The translations under genes were made by a program, and so were the position numbers. Positions 11,416 through 23,383 of a stretch of DNA of 64,000 bases are shown piece after piece; within the stretch, counting starts at the first letter, position 1, and each line of letters starts with the position of its first letter. Source of the DNA: Schistocerca nitens (lineage: Eukaryota > Arthropoda > Insecta > Orthoptera > Acrididae). The stretch lies in NCBI RefSeq assembly GCF_023898315.1, contig NC_064617.1, forward strand, positions 710,045,202-710,109,201. Direction: 5' to 3'. The notes below the pieces were generated by a model. That model saw only the letters and a program-made list of their open reading frames with translations, searched no databases and was not told the DNA's origin.

Positions 11416-12951
11416 CAGGGTGTTACAAAAAGGTATGGTCAAACTTTCAGGAAACATTCCTCACACACAAAGAAAGAAAATATGTTATGTGGACATGTGT
11501 CCAGAAACGCTTACTTTCCATGTTAGAGCTCATTTTATTACTTTTTTTCAAATCACATTAATCATGGAATGGAAACACACAGCAACAGAACGTACCAGCG
11601 TCACTTCAAACACTTTGTTACAGGAAATGTTCAAAATGTCCTCCGTTAGTGAGGATACATGCATCCACCCTCCGTCGCATGGAATCCCTGATGCAGCCCT
11701 GGAGAATGGTGTATTGTATCACAGCCGTCCACAATACGAGCATGAAGAGTCTCTACATTTGGTACCGGGGCTGCGTAGACAAGAGCTTTCAAATGCCCCC
11801 ATACATGAAAGTCAATAGGGTTGAGGTCAGGAGAGCATGGAGGCCATGGAATTGGTCCGCCTCTACCAATCCATCGGTCACCGAATCTGTTGTTGAGAAG
11901 CGTACGAACACTTCGACTGAAATGTGCAGGAGCTCCATCGTGCATGAACCACATGTTGTGTCGTACTTGTAAAAGCACATGTTCTAGCAGCTTAGGTAGA
12001 GTATCCTGTATGAAATCATGATAACGTGCTCCATTGAGCGTAGGTGGAAGAACATGGGGCCCAATCAAGACATCACCAACAATGCCTGCCCAAACGTTCA
12101 CAGAAAATCTATGTTGATGACGTGATTGCACAATTGCGTGCAGATTCTCGTCAGCCCACACATGTTGATTGTGAAAATTTACAATTTGATCACGTTGGAA
12201 TGAAGCCTCATCCGTAAAGAGAACATTTGCACTGAAATGAGGATTGACACATTGTTGGATGAACCATTCGCAGAAGTGTACCCGTGGAGGCCAATCAGCT
12301 GCTGATAGTGCCTGCACACGCTAACAACTGGTTCTCCCGTAGCACTCTCCATACAGTGACGTGGTCAACGTTACCTTGTACAGCAGCAACTTCTCTGATG
12401 CTGACATTAGGGTTATCGTCAACTGCACGAAGAATTGCCTCGTCCATTGCAGGTGTCCTCGTCGTTCTAGGTCTTCCCCAGTCGCGAGTCATAGGCTGGA
12501 GTGTTCCATGCTCCCTAAGATGCCGATCAATTGCTTCAACGTCTTCCTGTCGGGACACCTTCGTTCTGGAAATCTGTCTCGATACAAACGTACCGCGCCA
12601 CGGCTATTGCCCCGTGCTAATCCAACTGTGCATTTGTAAACATTGCACTGACTGCAAAACCACGTTCGTGATGAAGACTAACCTGTTGATGCTACGTACT
12701 GATGTGCTTGATGCTAGTACTGTAGAGCAATGAGTCGCATCTCAACATAAGCACCGAAGTCAACATTACCTTCCTTCAATTGGGTCAACTGGCGGTGAAT
12801 CGAGGAAGTACAGTACATACTGACAAAACTAAAATGAGCTCTAACATGGAAATAAAGCGTTTCCGGACACATGTCCACATAACATCTTTTCTTTATTTGT
12901 GTGTGAGGAATGTTTCCTGAAAGTTTGGCGATACCTTTTTGTAACACCCTG
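11416..12951 (-). mobile_element. Mariner-like DNA transposon inside LINE ORF2
   Basis: A 1,536-bp element with terminal inverted repeats of about 120 bp starting CAGGGTGTTACAAAAAGGTA, flanked by the TA duplication (11414-11415, 12952-12953). Excising it with one TA restores the LINE codons for LCLLYTGSPTHF. The arms match closely (GGACATGTGTCC, AGAGCTCATTTTA), so both ends are intact. The single internal gene runs on the minus strand and is broken. IS630-Tc1-mariner transposons move by cut-and-paste into TA. Confidence 0.95.
11618..12643 (-). pseudogene. Mariner-like transposase (DDD type), frameshifted
   Basis: The minus-strand gene starts at 12643 (MFTNAQLD, then an in-frame stop) and ends at the stop codon 11618-11620, about 341 codons. 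The helix-turn-helix half is in 12295-12558 (GRPRTTRTPAMDEAI, NPNVSIREVA, VDHVTVWRVL). The catalytic half is in 11646-12317: LFTDEASF (first Asp), FMHDGAPAHFSR (second Asp) and WPPCSPDLNPIDFHVW (third Asp). I count 36 residues between the second and third Asp. Frameshifts near 12310 and 11690 plus the early stop make it inactive, although the catalytic core is undamaged. Confidence 0.88.
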
Positions 12952-15900
12952 TATACTGGGTCCCCCACACATTTCATTGTGGCTCATGGTAGTTACTCGG
13001 CCATTGATTTGTCAATTTGCAGCCTAGGCCTTCTCCCATCTATCCACTGGAGAGCACATGATGACCTGTATGGTAGTTACCAGTTCCCCATCTTCCTGTC
13101 ACTCCCCCAGTGTCATGCCCATGGACACGTACCCAGATGGGCTTTAAACAAGGCAGACTGGGAAACATTCACCTCTGCTGTCACCGTTGAATCTCCCCTA
13201 TACAGTAACATCAATGTCGTGGTTGAGCAGGTGACTAAAACGATCATTTCTGCGGTGGAAAACATGATCCCTTGTTCTTTAGGGTGCCCCCGGTGAAAGT
13301 TTGTTGGTGATCGCTGGAAGTCGCTGAAGCAATTACAGTGTGTCAACGAGCTCTACAGCAATAAGAGCGGCACCCTTCCCTAGAGCACCTAATAGCCTTT
13401 AAGCAGCTCCGTGCTTGCGTTCGCCTGCTTATAAAACGACAGAAACAGGGGAGGTACATGTTGACCATTGGGTGCCATATGCCACCTTCCAAGTCTGGAC
13501 GAAGATCAGACATCTTTTTGGGTACCAGACCCCAACAGGTGTCCCTGTCGTTAACATCAGTGGTGTGCTCTCTACAGACGCAGACGCGATTGCTGAGCAC
13601 TTTGCTCCAGCCTCTGCATTGGAGAACTATCACCCAGCCTTTCGCACCCTCAAGTGGCGGACGGAAAGGAAAATCCTCTCGTTCACTACATGCCACAGTG
13701 AACCCTATAACGCCCCCTTTCAAGAGTGGGAGCTTCTCAGCGCCCTTGCACATTGCCCCGACACAGCTTCTGGGCTGGATCGGATCCACAGTCAGATGAT
13801 TAAACATCTTTCGTCTGACTACAAGCAATATCTCCTTGTCATCTTCAACTAGATCTGGTGCAGTGGCATCTTTCCATCTCAATGGCTGGAGAACACCATC
13901 ATTCCAGTGCTAAAACCTGGTAAAAATCTACTTGAGGTGGGTAACTATCGGCCCATCAGCCTCACCAATGTCCTCCGTAAGCTGCTGGAACGTATGGTGT
14001 GTTGGCGGTTGGGTTGGGTCCTGGAGTCATCTGGCCTACTGGCTCCATGTCAGGGCGGCTTCCGCCAGGGTCGCTCTACCAATGATAATCTTACATCCTT
14101 AGAGTCTGCCATCCAAGAAGCCTTTTCCAGACGCCAACACCTGGTTGCCGTCTTTTTCGACTTGCGTAAAGCATACAACATGACCTGGCGACTTCAATCC
14201 TTGCCACATTGTATGAGTAGCGTCTCCGGGGTCCACTGCCGATTTTTATCCAAAACTTCCTGTTGCTCCATACGTTCAGTGTCCAAATTGATGCTTCCCA
14301 TAGTTCCTCCCCATAGTCAGGAGAGTGGTATTCTGCAGGGCTCCATGTTGAGTGTATCTCTATTTTTAGTGGCCATTAATGACTAGCAGCAGCTGTAGGG
14401 CCGTTGGTCTCCCCTACTCTGTATGTGGATGACTTCTGCATTTCATATTGCTCCTCGTTCTCTAGAACAGCACCTACAGGGAGCCATTCACAAGGTGCAG
14501 TCATGGGCTCTAGCCGACGGCTTGCAGTTTTTAGCTGCGAAGTCATGTGTCATGCACTTCTGTCGGCATTGTACCGTTCATCCGGAACCAGAACTTTACC
14601 TTAATGATGATCCACTCACTGTAGTAGAGACATACCAATTCTTAGGACTGGGTTTTGACACCTGATTTACTTGGCTACCTCACCTTCGTGAGCTTAAGTG
14701 GAAGTGCTGGCAACACCTCAATGCCTTTCACTGTGTGAGCAACACCAACTGGGGTGCAGGTCGCTCTACGCTGCTGCAACTCTACAGAGTCTTTGTTCAA
14801 TCCCGCCTTCACTATGGGAGTCTGGTTTATGGTTCGGTGGCGCCCTCAGTGCTACGTTTACTCGACCCAGTGCACCACTGTGGCGTCTGCCTAGTGACGG
14901 GAGCTTTTAGAACAAGTCTGGTGACCAGTGTCCTGGTGGAAGCCGGAGTCCCTCGATTGCGGATCCGACGTGCACAACTGCTCACCAGTTATGTTGCACA
15001 CGTAGTTCGCCTGAGCGTCTGAATTACCGTCTCCTTTTCCCAGCCGAGGCAGTTCATCTCCAGCATCGGCGGCCCAGGTCAGGGGTCACGATTGCGGTTT
15101 GTGTGCAATCCCTTCTCTCCAAACTGGAGTCCTTCCCTTTACCGCCTCTACTTGAGGTCCACTCACGCTCACCTCCATGGTGTACACCTTGGCCGAAGCT
15201 TCATCTGGACCTTTTGCATGGCCCTAAGGACTCTGTTAACCCTGCCGCTCTCCGCTGTCACTCCCTTTTGATTCTTGATGTGTTCCAGGGCTCTGAAGTT
15301 GTTTACACTGACGGCTTGATAGCTGATGGTAATGTTGGCTTCGTCTGTGTCCACAGAGACCATATTGAACTGCATTCCTTGCCTGCTGGCTGCAGTGTAT
15401 TCACTGCAGAGCTTGTGGCCATATCTCGTGCACATCAGTACATCTGTTCCTCTTCTGGTGAGTCGTTTCTTCTCTGTTCTGACTCACTGATCAGCTTACA
15501 AGCTATCGACCTGTGCTACCCTCGCCATCCTTTGGTAGCAAACATCCAGGAGTCCGTCTCTGCCCTGGAATGGCCCAATCGCTCAGTGGTGTTTGTGTGG
15601 ATCCCAGGACACATTGGAATCCCAGGCAACGAACTTGCCGACTGGCTGGCCAAACAGGCTACGCGGAAATTGCTCCTGGAGATATGGTAACTCTGAAACT
15701 GACCTGTGTTCTGTCTTATGCCGTAAGGTTTTTCAGCTTTGGGAGACAGAGAGGCATAACAGTATGCACAACAGACTGTGTGTCATTAAGGAGACTGCGA
15801 ATGTGAGGAAGTCTTCCCTGCAGGCTTCTTGCAGGGAATCAGTTGTCCTTTGTCGGTTCCGCATTGGACATACATGGCTCACACATGGTTATCTCCTCTG

Positions 15901-17230
15901 TCACGAGGGCCCACCTCAATGTCGCTGTGGCTCCCAAATGACAGTCGTCCACATCTTGCTGGACTACTCACTTTTAGCCACTTTACGGTGGACTTTTAAC
16001 TTTTGCAGCACCCTGCCTTCAGGGTTGGGCAACCTTGCCTCACCAGCAGCTTTAGTTTTATTTTTTATTCGTGAGGTTGGGTTTTATCATTTGATCTGAG
16101 TTTTAGCGCATGTCTTTTGTCCCTCAGTGTCCTCCACCCCAGGACTTTTAGGGTGGAGGTTTTAATGTGTTGCAGAGTGGTTGGTTTCTCCTTTTTTGTT
16201 CTCATGGTCAGCCAGCCATGGTAATCTGCTTTCTTGTTTTTAATCTCGTCTCCCTGTTTCTTGTGCCTATCTGTGGTTTTCTTGTCCTGTTTTGTCCATT
16301 GTAGTGTTTGTTGTCGTTCTGTCATTCTTCTGGTTCTTCCTTTTATCCTGTTATTGTGCCGTACATCATCTTTATTTTCTTCTTTCCTTTTACTCGGAAC
16401 AATGGACCAATGACCTTATTGTTTGCTCCCCTTCCCCCCCCCCCCCCCCCCCCTATTAAACAAGCCAACCAACCAGTCAACATCAGTGGTCCTATAGAGG
16501 ATACATAATAATATAATACATACTATATGTCATGGGAGTTGAGATGTGATTATAATTTTGCATGTTTTGTCTTAGATTGTCTAGTAGTTGAATTTTATTT
16601 TTAAATTGTATAGATATTTTTCCCCATATGTTTATGGAGTTTTTCTATTATTTTTATATAGTTTTCAGCACATCCTCATACTGGTATGACAGACTAAGTA
16701 TGCTGTATCTGCCGACTACTATCTAGAGACAAACAGAGTTTTTAGTCATATTTTTCCAAATCTGGTTGACAAAATAATGCTCCAATGAACAAATCAAATT
16801 TGAAATTAATGCTTATTGTCATTTTCTATTCCAAAGGAATTTACCACCACAGTTAGTACATCATAGACAACCAGTCACCAACAGATTTTTCTTGCAAATG
16901 CATGAATTATTGAAGACAGTACTCACACTTGTCAGTGAAATCATACCAGTGATTTAGGCACTGCTTTTATTCATTTCATGCTGATGGCGTGTCATTTTGG
17001 AAAATTTAAGTGTATGAGCTTATAGTTGGTATGTTAGTAACCGGTGATTTCATATTGTTGTTGAAAGACTATTTGACAGAAATCTGACTGACTGGAGAAC
17101 TGGTCTCTGGTTCTAAGTTCTTGTGACAGACTTGTCCTTCCAGTTTCCTAGCTTCATTTGCACTAATTATGGGACTGGAACTGAAAGTTTCATTGATTGT
17201 ATTTCAGTGTGTCCATTTTAATTGTTGCAG

Positions 17231-17424
17231 ATTTAACTCCTGTCCTAGCAGATCTTCTGCAGTGAATTGCTCAGGACACGGTATTTGTATAGATGGAGTG
17301 TGTACATGTGATGCAAGCTATATGGGTGAGGCATGCCACATAGAAGTTTGCCCAGGAAATTGCGGGGACAATGGGGAGTGCAACATGGAGTCTCACCGTT
17401 GTGACTGTCACCGTGGCTTCAAGG
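17231..17424 (+). CDS. Attractin exon: EGF-like repeats
   Basis: An internal exon of about 65 residues directly following CUB. It reads FNSCPSRSSAVNCSGHG, then CIDGVCTCDASYMGEAC, then CPGNCGDNGECN and CDCHRGFKG. The regular Cys spacing (CSGHGxCxxGxCxC…GxxC) is that of an EGF-like repeat followed by a second partial one, as in attractin between CUB and kelch. Acceptor TTGCAG at 17230; donor AAGG|GTAAC at 17424/17425. The first base completes the Arg codon from exon 3241-3369, and the last G begins a Gly codon finished at 29752. The open frame extends into intron sequence on both sides by chance. Confidence 0.93.
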
Positions 17425-17822
17425 GTAACAGACCATATTTAGTCCCATTAACTGAGTACAAACTTGAAAATTTATATTGTACTGCGTAAACTTTGGATGT
17501 GTGTGTATGTGTTTACTACTTCTTAAAATTAAGATGCACTATATGTCACTTTCATAACAGCAGAGGTGATAATTTTACTATCTGCTCAGATATAGTGCAA
17601 AATTAAAGTAACTGTGTTGATCCCTGGTTGTTCTCGTATCAGTAGACATACCAGCTGCTTGACACAGATACATTTGTAATTTTGTTTAGTTCCATAATTC
17701 TTGTTCACAAAGAGAGACATAGAAATTATTGTCACGGGGAGTGATCTGCTGTAACTTGATAAAGATAACTACAAATGGGGAATTGAAAATCACCATAGGG
17801 GCATCACCACAAACAAGATAGA

Positions 17823-17948
<126 letters not shown>

Positions 17949-19814
17949 TCTAATCATCTTCAGCTACTGTACTTTTACCCATCTGATACTTATTCCAGCC
18001 ACAGACTAACTATACAGGGATGCCTCAGCAGTTTTCACACTGTGTCACTCTTTCTGGCAGGGGAGTTCCTTCCTTCCTTCCTCTTTCCAGAGCCTCTTAT
18101 GTAGTGCTTTTATCAGTACACCAATTTTCAATGCTGTTTGTAGTACCACATTTCAAATGGTCCTAGTTTCTTCTATGTTAGTCCACATTCATTGTCTTGC
18201 AATATATTAATTTAGAGTTTCAGTAGGTCTTCCGTGCAAATTTTTGGTAGCAAGTAAACTCTTCTATCTGAAGAACATATGCTTTCATTGTGTTATCAGC
18301 TCACGAAGTATGCCTTTTTTTTCATCTTGTGTAGTTTAGTTTTCACTTCTTCTCTTGTTCTTTCACCACTATTTACGTTGCAATCCTAGTTCTACTTTCT
18401 GTTTCTCATAATAACTTTTGTCTATATTAATTTTACTTGTAAAGTAAATCCTGTGGTATTTAACCTATTTGGTGTTGCTTCAGCTGAGGTCACGAACTGG
18501 AGCAGAGTGCTTCCATGCTTGACTCTATATAAACTTCAGTATGAGGGCACTGCTGTGCTGAGAAAGAGGGTATGTCTTCTTCAGTCTCTCCCATTCATTA
18601 TTGCGGATTGCAGCAGGACTATGCTAATGCCTGTGGTATCAGTGTGCATTGCTGACTTTGGTGTGGCGCCACAATCTTTGGCTGATACCATAATATCCAC
18701 ATTTCATGAAAATGGTTAATCACTGCTAAATTGTGGAGTGTTGCCCAGTATCATAAATCTGAAACCGTACTGTGACTATCTTGTGTTACAGAACATTTGT
18801 TACATTCTTCAGCATACACATTGTGTGTCATTTCGTCACCTAGTCATGATATGTCATGTAGTACTGAAGGTCAGAGGATGAATGTCAGAAGATGCTGTGC
18901 ATGAAGTCCATATCCCTTTAAAGATTGACAGTGGTTGTTTTGAGGTACTGGCAAATGTTTAGATTATGGGGCCATAGAATCTTCATAAGAAATTGTGATG
19001 TGTGCTGTTGCATGTCATCATTTGTGATGTTCTGCTTCTCTGTAATGGTTGCAGGGTTGCAAATATTGTATGTTCGGTAGGGAACTAAACGCTGTACACC
19101 TTCATGCACACCCTATATGTGAGAGAAACCTGAAAATTTCTTTGTCTAGCAATGGATGACATTCTAATTCACAACACATCTTTTTTAAGGTAATTGTGTT
19201 TTTGGTTGGTGCACTTTAAATAAAGTTTTCTTCCATTGGACTGATTCCACCCTTGACGTGCAGGTTCTAGATCACCTGCAAAATACACATCTATAGCTGT
19301 CGTAACGTCATAATTGTACACACAAGATTTCCCAGTCAGAATTTTTGTAAGTGTGGGAATAAATGGATGGCAAAACATGCCAAATGTGGTGAATAGAGGG
19401 GATTTTCCCACAATTATAATTCAATATCCTTCAGTTTATTGATGGCCAAAGTACTTTTAATTATATTGATGAAAGATTATGGTTTTCTCCTTTCATATTC
19501 CAGGCATCTTCTCAATTACTTACTCATCTAGTTGTGGATCCAGTAGACTTGAATAGTATGCACTGTTATTGTTTTACCCTTAAAAAGGTAACCTTCTACC
19601 ATCCTAGAAAACACAATTCCTCTGTCATGCAATATCGACTTCCTTATTGCTGAGCAAGGCTGCTTACACCAACCGCTGTGATTGCTGTTTTATTCATGAT
19701 TTGGTGTTGGAACAGTGCCTCCTTCACTCTAACATATCAATACACAAAACCAGTTGAATTCTTTTTCAAATGCTCCAATTATTGCCAAGAGATTTGTTTT
19801 GCAGCTGACATTTT

Positions 19815-20822
19815 ATTATTATTATTATTCTTTACTTTCTCAGACGTTAAGTCTGGTTAAAAAATGAAAAATGACGCGGACCTTGATCAGGCGTCACTTC
19901 CTTTTAACTGTATGGTATGTGTTATATTGCATTTAGGAACTTTCGGGTAATTGAACATGTATCAATAATTACTGATTTCTGTAGTTGTATATATACGTTT
20001 GGATGTAGCTCTATTGCATTGATGTACTGGTGGATATTGTGTGGTATGACTCCTGTAGTTGATAGTATAATTGGTATGATGTCAACTTTATCCTGATGCC
20101 ACATGTCTTTGACTTCCTCAGCCAGTTGGATGTATTTTTCAATTTTTTCTCCTGTTTTCTTTTGTATATTTGTTGTATTGGGTATGGATATTTCGATTAG
20201 TTGTGTTAATTTCTTCTTTTTATTGGTGAGTATGATGTCAGGTTTGTTATGTGGCGTTGTTTTATCTGTTGTAATGGTTCTGTTCCAGTATAATTTGTAT
20301 TCATCATTCTCCAGTACATTTTGTGGTGCATACTTGTATGTAGGAACTTGTTGTTTTAAAAGTTTATGTTGTAAGGCAAGCTGTTGATGTATTATTTTTG
20401 CGACATTGTCGTGTCTTCTGGGGTATTCTGTATTTGCTAGTATTGTACATCCGCTTGTGATGTGATCTACTGTTTCTATTTGTTGTTTACAAAGTCTGCA
20501 TTTATCTGTTGTGGTATTGGGATCTTTAATAATATGCTTGCTGTAATACCTGGTGTTTATTGTTTGATCCTGTATTGCAATCATGAATCCTTCTGTCTCA
20601 CTGTATATATTGCCTTTTCTTAGCCATGTGTTGGATGCGTCTTGATCGATGTGTGGCTGTGTTAGATGATACGGGTGCTTGCCATGAAGTGTTTTCTTTT
20701 TCCAATTTACTTTCTTCGTATCTGTTGATGTTATGTGGTCTAACGGGTTGTAGAGGTGGTTATGAAATTGTAGTGGTGTAGCCGATGTATTTATATGAGT
20801 GATTGCTTTGTGTATTTTGCTA

Positions 20823-20823
<1 letters not shown>
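19815..20823 (-). mobile_element. 5'-truncated LINE with C-terminal zinc motif and restriction-like endonuclease (R2/NeSL-like)
   Basis: A minus-strand reading frame is open from about 20823 to the stop before 19922, about 300 residues. It reads DASNTWLRKGNIYSETEGFM (about 20580-20640), then CRLCKQQIETVDHITSGC (a CCHC zinc motif), then KPDIILTNKKKK and LTQLIEISIPNT, a PD…(E)xx arrangement like the restriction-like endonuclease at the C-terminus of R2/R4/NeSL-type retrotransposons. The 3' tail ends in an (AAT)n run near 19815-19832. The RT domain is missing, consistent with 5' truncation at insertion. The frame contains no stop, so the copy is young. Clade assignment is from memory of motifs. 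Confidence 0.7.
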
Positions 20824-20863
<40 letters not shown>

Positions 20864-22120
20864 AGAAAAAAGATATACAGATGTGAGTTAGTAATACCTA
20901 CCCACCACTTTTTACAGTTTACAATAATAGAAATTCTTCTACAGAATAGGAGGAGTTGTCAAGGAGAAACTTTCTCAGCTTGTTTTCAAATTTTACTTTG
21001 CTGTCTCTCAGACGTTTTATATCATTGGGTAAGTGATCAAAAACTTTAGTTGCAGCATTGTGCAGTCCGTTATGCGCTAAAGGCAATCTTAATGTGGAGT
21101 AATGAATGTCATTTTTCCCTCTGGTATTTATATCATTGTCCCTTTTGAACTGTAGCAGTTTATTAACAGAAAACTATGTGAGGGAATAAATATTATGAAG
21201 CATTAGTCACAATCCAGAATGAGATTTTCACTCTGCAGCAGAGTGTGCGCTGATATGAAACTTCCTGGCGGATTAAAACTGTGTGCCCGACCGAGACTCG
21301 AACTCGAGACCTTTGCCTTTCGCGGGCAAGTGCTATGGTAGAGCACTTGCCCGCGAAAGGCAAAGGTCCCGAGTTCGAGTCTCGGTCAGGCACACAGTTT
21401 TAATCTGCCAGGAAGTTTCAGTAGTCACAATGCCCAACTCCATAAACAGATGTCTACAAGAAGATCATGGATGAGCACCACATATTATTCTTACAGCATG
21501 TTTTTGGGCAACCAAGACTTTTATTTATGTCTTTAAGAGGCATTACCTGAGAACATGATTCCATATGACATTATTGAATGAAAAAAGGTAAAATATATCA
21601 GCTGATTGCTTTATCTCTTCCCATAATTTTCAATGATTCTAAGAGCAAATGTGGCAGAACTAAGTTGTTTTTGCAGCTCCAAAATGTGCTTTTTCCAATC
21701 TAAATTCTCATCTATACGGGCATCTAAGAATTTTGAAGTTTTCACCCTATCCATTATTTCCACACCATGTGTTACACTTATCGTTGGTTTAGTGCCTGTG
21801 CAGAACTGAATATGATGTGTCTTTTTAAAATTGAGGGTGGGACCATTCACAGAAAACCAGACAATGATACTTATGATGTTTACCATTTCTTCTGTTTCTC
21901 TGTGTATGCGTGGATTGATTACAGTACTAGTGTCATATGCAAAAAGAACTAATTCTGTTTGTTGTATATTAGGCGGAAGATCATTTACATATATGAGGAA
22001 CAATAGTGGACCTAAGATTGGGCTTTGGGGAACCCCATATGTGATTTCTCGCCAGACAGAATTAAGTCCCCTCACACACACTGTAGCAGTACTCCAAAAG
22101 ACAATGGACAAGAGTAATGT
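20823..22120 (-). mobile_element. Jockey/CR1-like LINE fragment, RT to 3' end
   Basis: Minus-strand RT frame at 22111-21611: GVPQSPILGPLLFLIYVNDL (RT block 4), LFAYDTS (catalytic FADD degraded to FAYD), NFKKTHHIQF and LDARIDENLDWKKHI. It continues in shifted frames with HAVRIICGAHP and FMELGIVT, then after the insertion at 21214-21421 with HYSTLRLPLAHNGLHN, FDHLPNDIKRLRDSK and SSYSVEEFLLL, ending at the stop at about 20919. The 3' tail is (TAA)n at 20825-20862 (+ strand TTA). The upstream RT blocks and endonuclease are absent. Substitutions and stops make it inactive. Confidence 0.82.
21214..21421. mobile_element. tRNA-like hairpin element with 10-bp TSD
   Basis: A 208-bp insertion flanked by TAGTCACAAT at 21204-21213 and 21422-21431, inside the C-terminal part of the jockey-like LINE. 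Positions 21257-21419 form a near-perfect hairpin of about 78-bp arms around a 7-base loop. Each arm contains a tRNA-like B box (GAGTTCGAGTCTCGG in the right arm), and the loop region resembles an A-box half (TATGGTAGAGCAC). It looks like a tRNA-derived SINE joined to its own inverted copy. Confidence 0.88.
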
Positions 22121-23383
22121 AGGCAGTATCTTTAGTAGATCTGTTGCATCTTCTAACTGTTATGCCAGTAAAATGACATCTTGGTCCGTCCCTGGCTATA
22201 TTGATTGAATTACTAAGTACAACCTTTAACTGTCAATCTTAAAATATCATATTGTATGCATCCTTTATGATTCTGTTTGTGGTTTTAATTTTGGGGTGTT
22301 CATGACAAGGATCATCTCAAAGAGGAGTGTGGCCTCATTAAAACTAGGTGTACATTACTGCAATACATGTAACAACATAACAAAATTTAATTGATATAAA
22401 TGTTGTTCATTCTCCAGCCATTAAAATTTTTACCTTGCATTTGTATGAGAGATTGTATTGTAGTTGATCATGATTAAAATAATTCATTGACCCTTTAAAA
22501 GTGATTTGTGTAAACAGTCTCTGTAACTAGATCTGTACTTAGGTCTATATGTCCCAGGACAATGGGAAATCTGTGAAAAACCCAGGAATTTTTTCATCTG
22601 GGAGAAATCAGGGAAAGACCTGGGAATTTTTCCTAATTTTAATTTTCAGTTAAATTTTTGTAATGTTGATTGATTAGAACAGATAACTCTAACAAAGAAT
22701 TTTAATTTAGCCCACTACTGAAGAATAATACTGCAGCAGTAAAACACAAACAAGAGAATAAAAATAAAACTTTCGTTGCCAAGAAAATGTACAATTTACA
22801 ACAACAGAACACAGTGCACACACAAGCATTTGCCAGCAGCAAAATGTGTCAAAGATTATGCAATACTTCGTAACAGTAATATGCTTTCAATAAGTCTTTC
22901 TTGTGGGCCTCGTTTTGATGAGTGTGTTGTCACATTGTTTCACATTTGTAGCATGTCACGGGAAAATATTGCGAATGATGGTTCGAGAAGCGTTACTTTC
23001 AGAGTAAATTTCCTTTTATGCAAGATGAATTATTTCTTAACTCATGGAGTATTAGTTTCATTCAAAACTTAACACTGAGGACCAGCCAGATAGAAAACTT
23101 TCGGTCCAAGAAGACAAGCCATTTATTGCCATTATTTAATATTTCACTAGCACATTTGTGTTTGGTATATCTTAAAGGGTAACAATTGCTAAAAGAGACC
23201 AAGTTTCAAGGCTAGATTTTCATGTTTATTTTACTTCATATATTCAGCCATGTAACCCTCGAAATGTTCAGTATACAGCAGTGAAATTTATGGTTGTGCT
23301 TGTGAGAAATATTCAGCTGCTGCAATTTAAGCTATGTTGTTAGGATCCTGTCTACAGTGTGTAAACGTTTAGATGGCAGACCT

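Larger units (their letters stand above)
10903..16060 (+). pseudogene. LINE copy 1 ORF2: EN-RT-RNase H, interrupted
   Basis: Endonuclease: ILQWNCGG, CIALQETWF and LLRDFNAHNALWSS (10925-11345). It is interrupted by the mariner insertion 11416-12951 in the LDLCLL|YTGSPTHF motif. RT: CPDTASGLDRIHSQMIK, NYRPISLTNVLRKLLERMV (about 13940), ACRQGG-type block, and the catalytic box as YVDD at 14422-14433. RNase H: EVVYTDG (Asp codon at 15310), ELVAISRA, CSDSLISLQAI and HIGIPGNELADWLA (15610-15650). The C-terminus has RIGHTWLTHGYLL and C.CG..MTVVHILLD near 15860-15970. It copies element RNA at nicked chromosomal targets. Several frameshifts and stops remain after removing the insertion, so it is inactive. 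Confidence 0.87.
8690..16480 (+). mobile_element. I-group LINE, nearly full length, inactive (copy 1)
   Basis: A non-LTR retrotransposon with ORF1 (gag-like, zinc-knuckle remnant), ORF2 (AP endonuclease, reverse transcriptase, RNase H, C-terminal Cys region) and a 3' end in polypyrimidine/poly-C (about 16425-16454) followed by AAACAAGCCAACCAACCAG. The 5' leader begins near 8690 with CCTGCCTGTCGTAAGAGGTG. The RNase H domain places it with the I group (I, Loner, Ingi and relatives). Frameshifts and stops inactivate it. Two later insertions lie inside it: a SINE at 9783-9887 and a mariner-like transposon at 11416-12951. Without these it would be about 6.1 kb. The exact 5' boundary is uncertain. 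Confidence 0.88.
3370..17230 (+). other. Attractin intron A (13.9 kb) filled with transposons
   Basis: Donor GTAAG at 3370 and acceptor GTTGCAG at 17230. It holds the foldback elements at 3579, 7400, 7951 and 8340, a Tc1 fossil, a LINE 3' fragment and the I-group LINE with its nested insertions, each listed separately. The stretches 3946-4439, 6346-7399, 7725-7950 and 16481-17230 are AT-rich and hold nothing I can identify. Confidence 0.85.

Noticed and set aside
17169..17489. A 106-codon EGF-containing frame starting with its own ATG
   Set aside because: The ATG is in intron sequence. The real coding part is the exon 17231-17424, with proper splice sites and phase.
21300..21390. tRNA gene
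   Set aside because: B-box and loop look tRNA-like, but the sequence is a perfect hairpin inside a duplicated-target insertion; there is no cloverleaf with a pairable acceptor stem.
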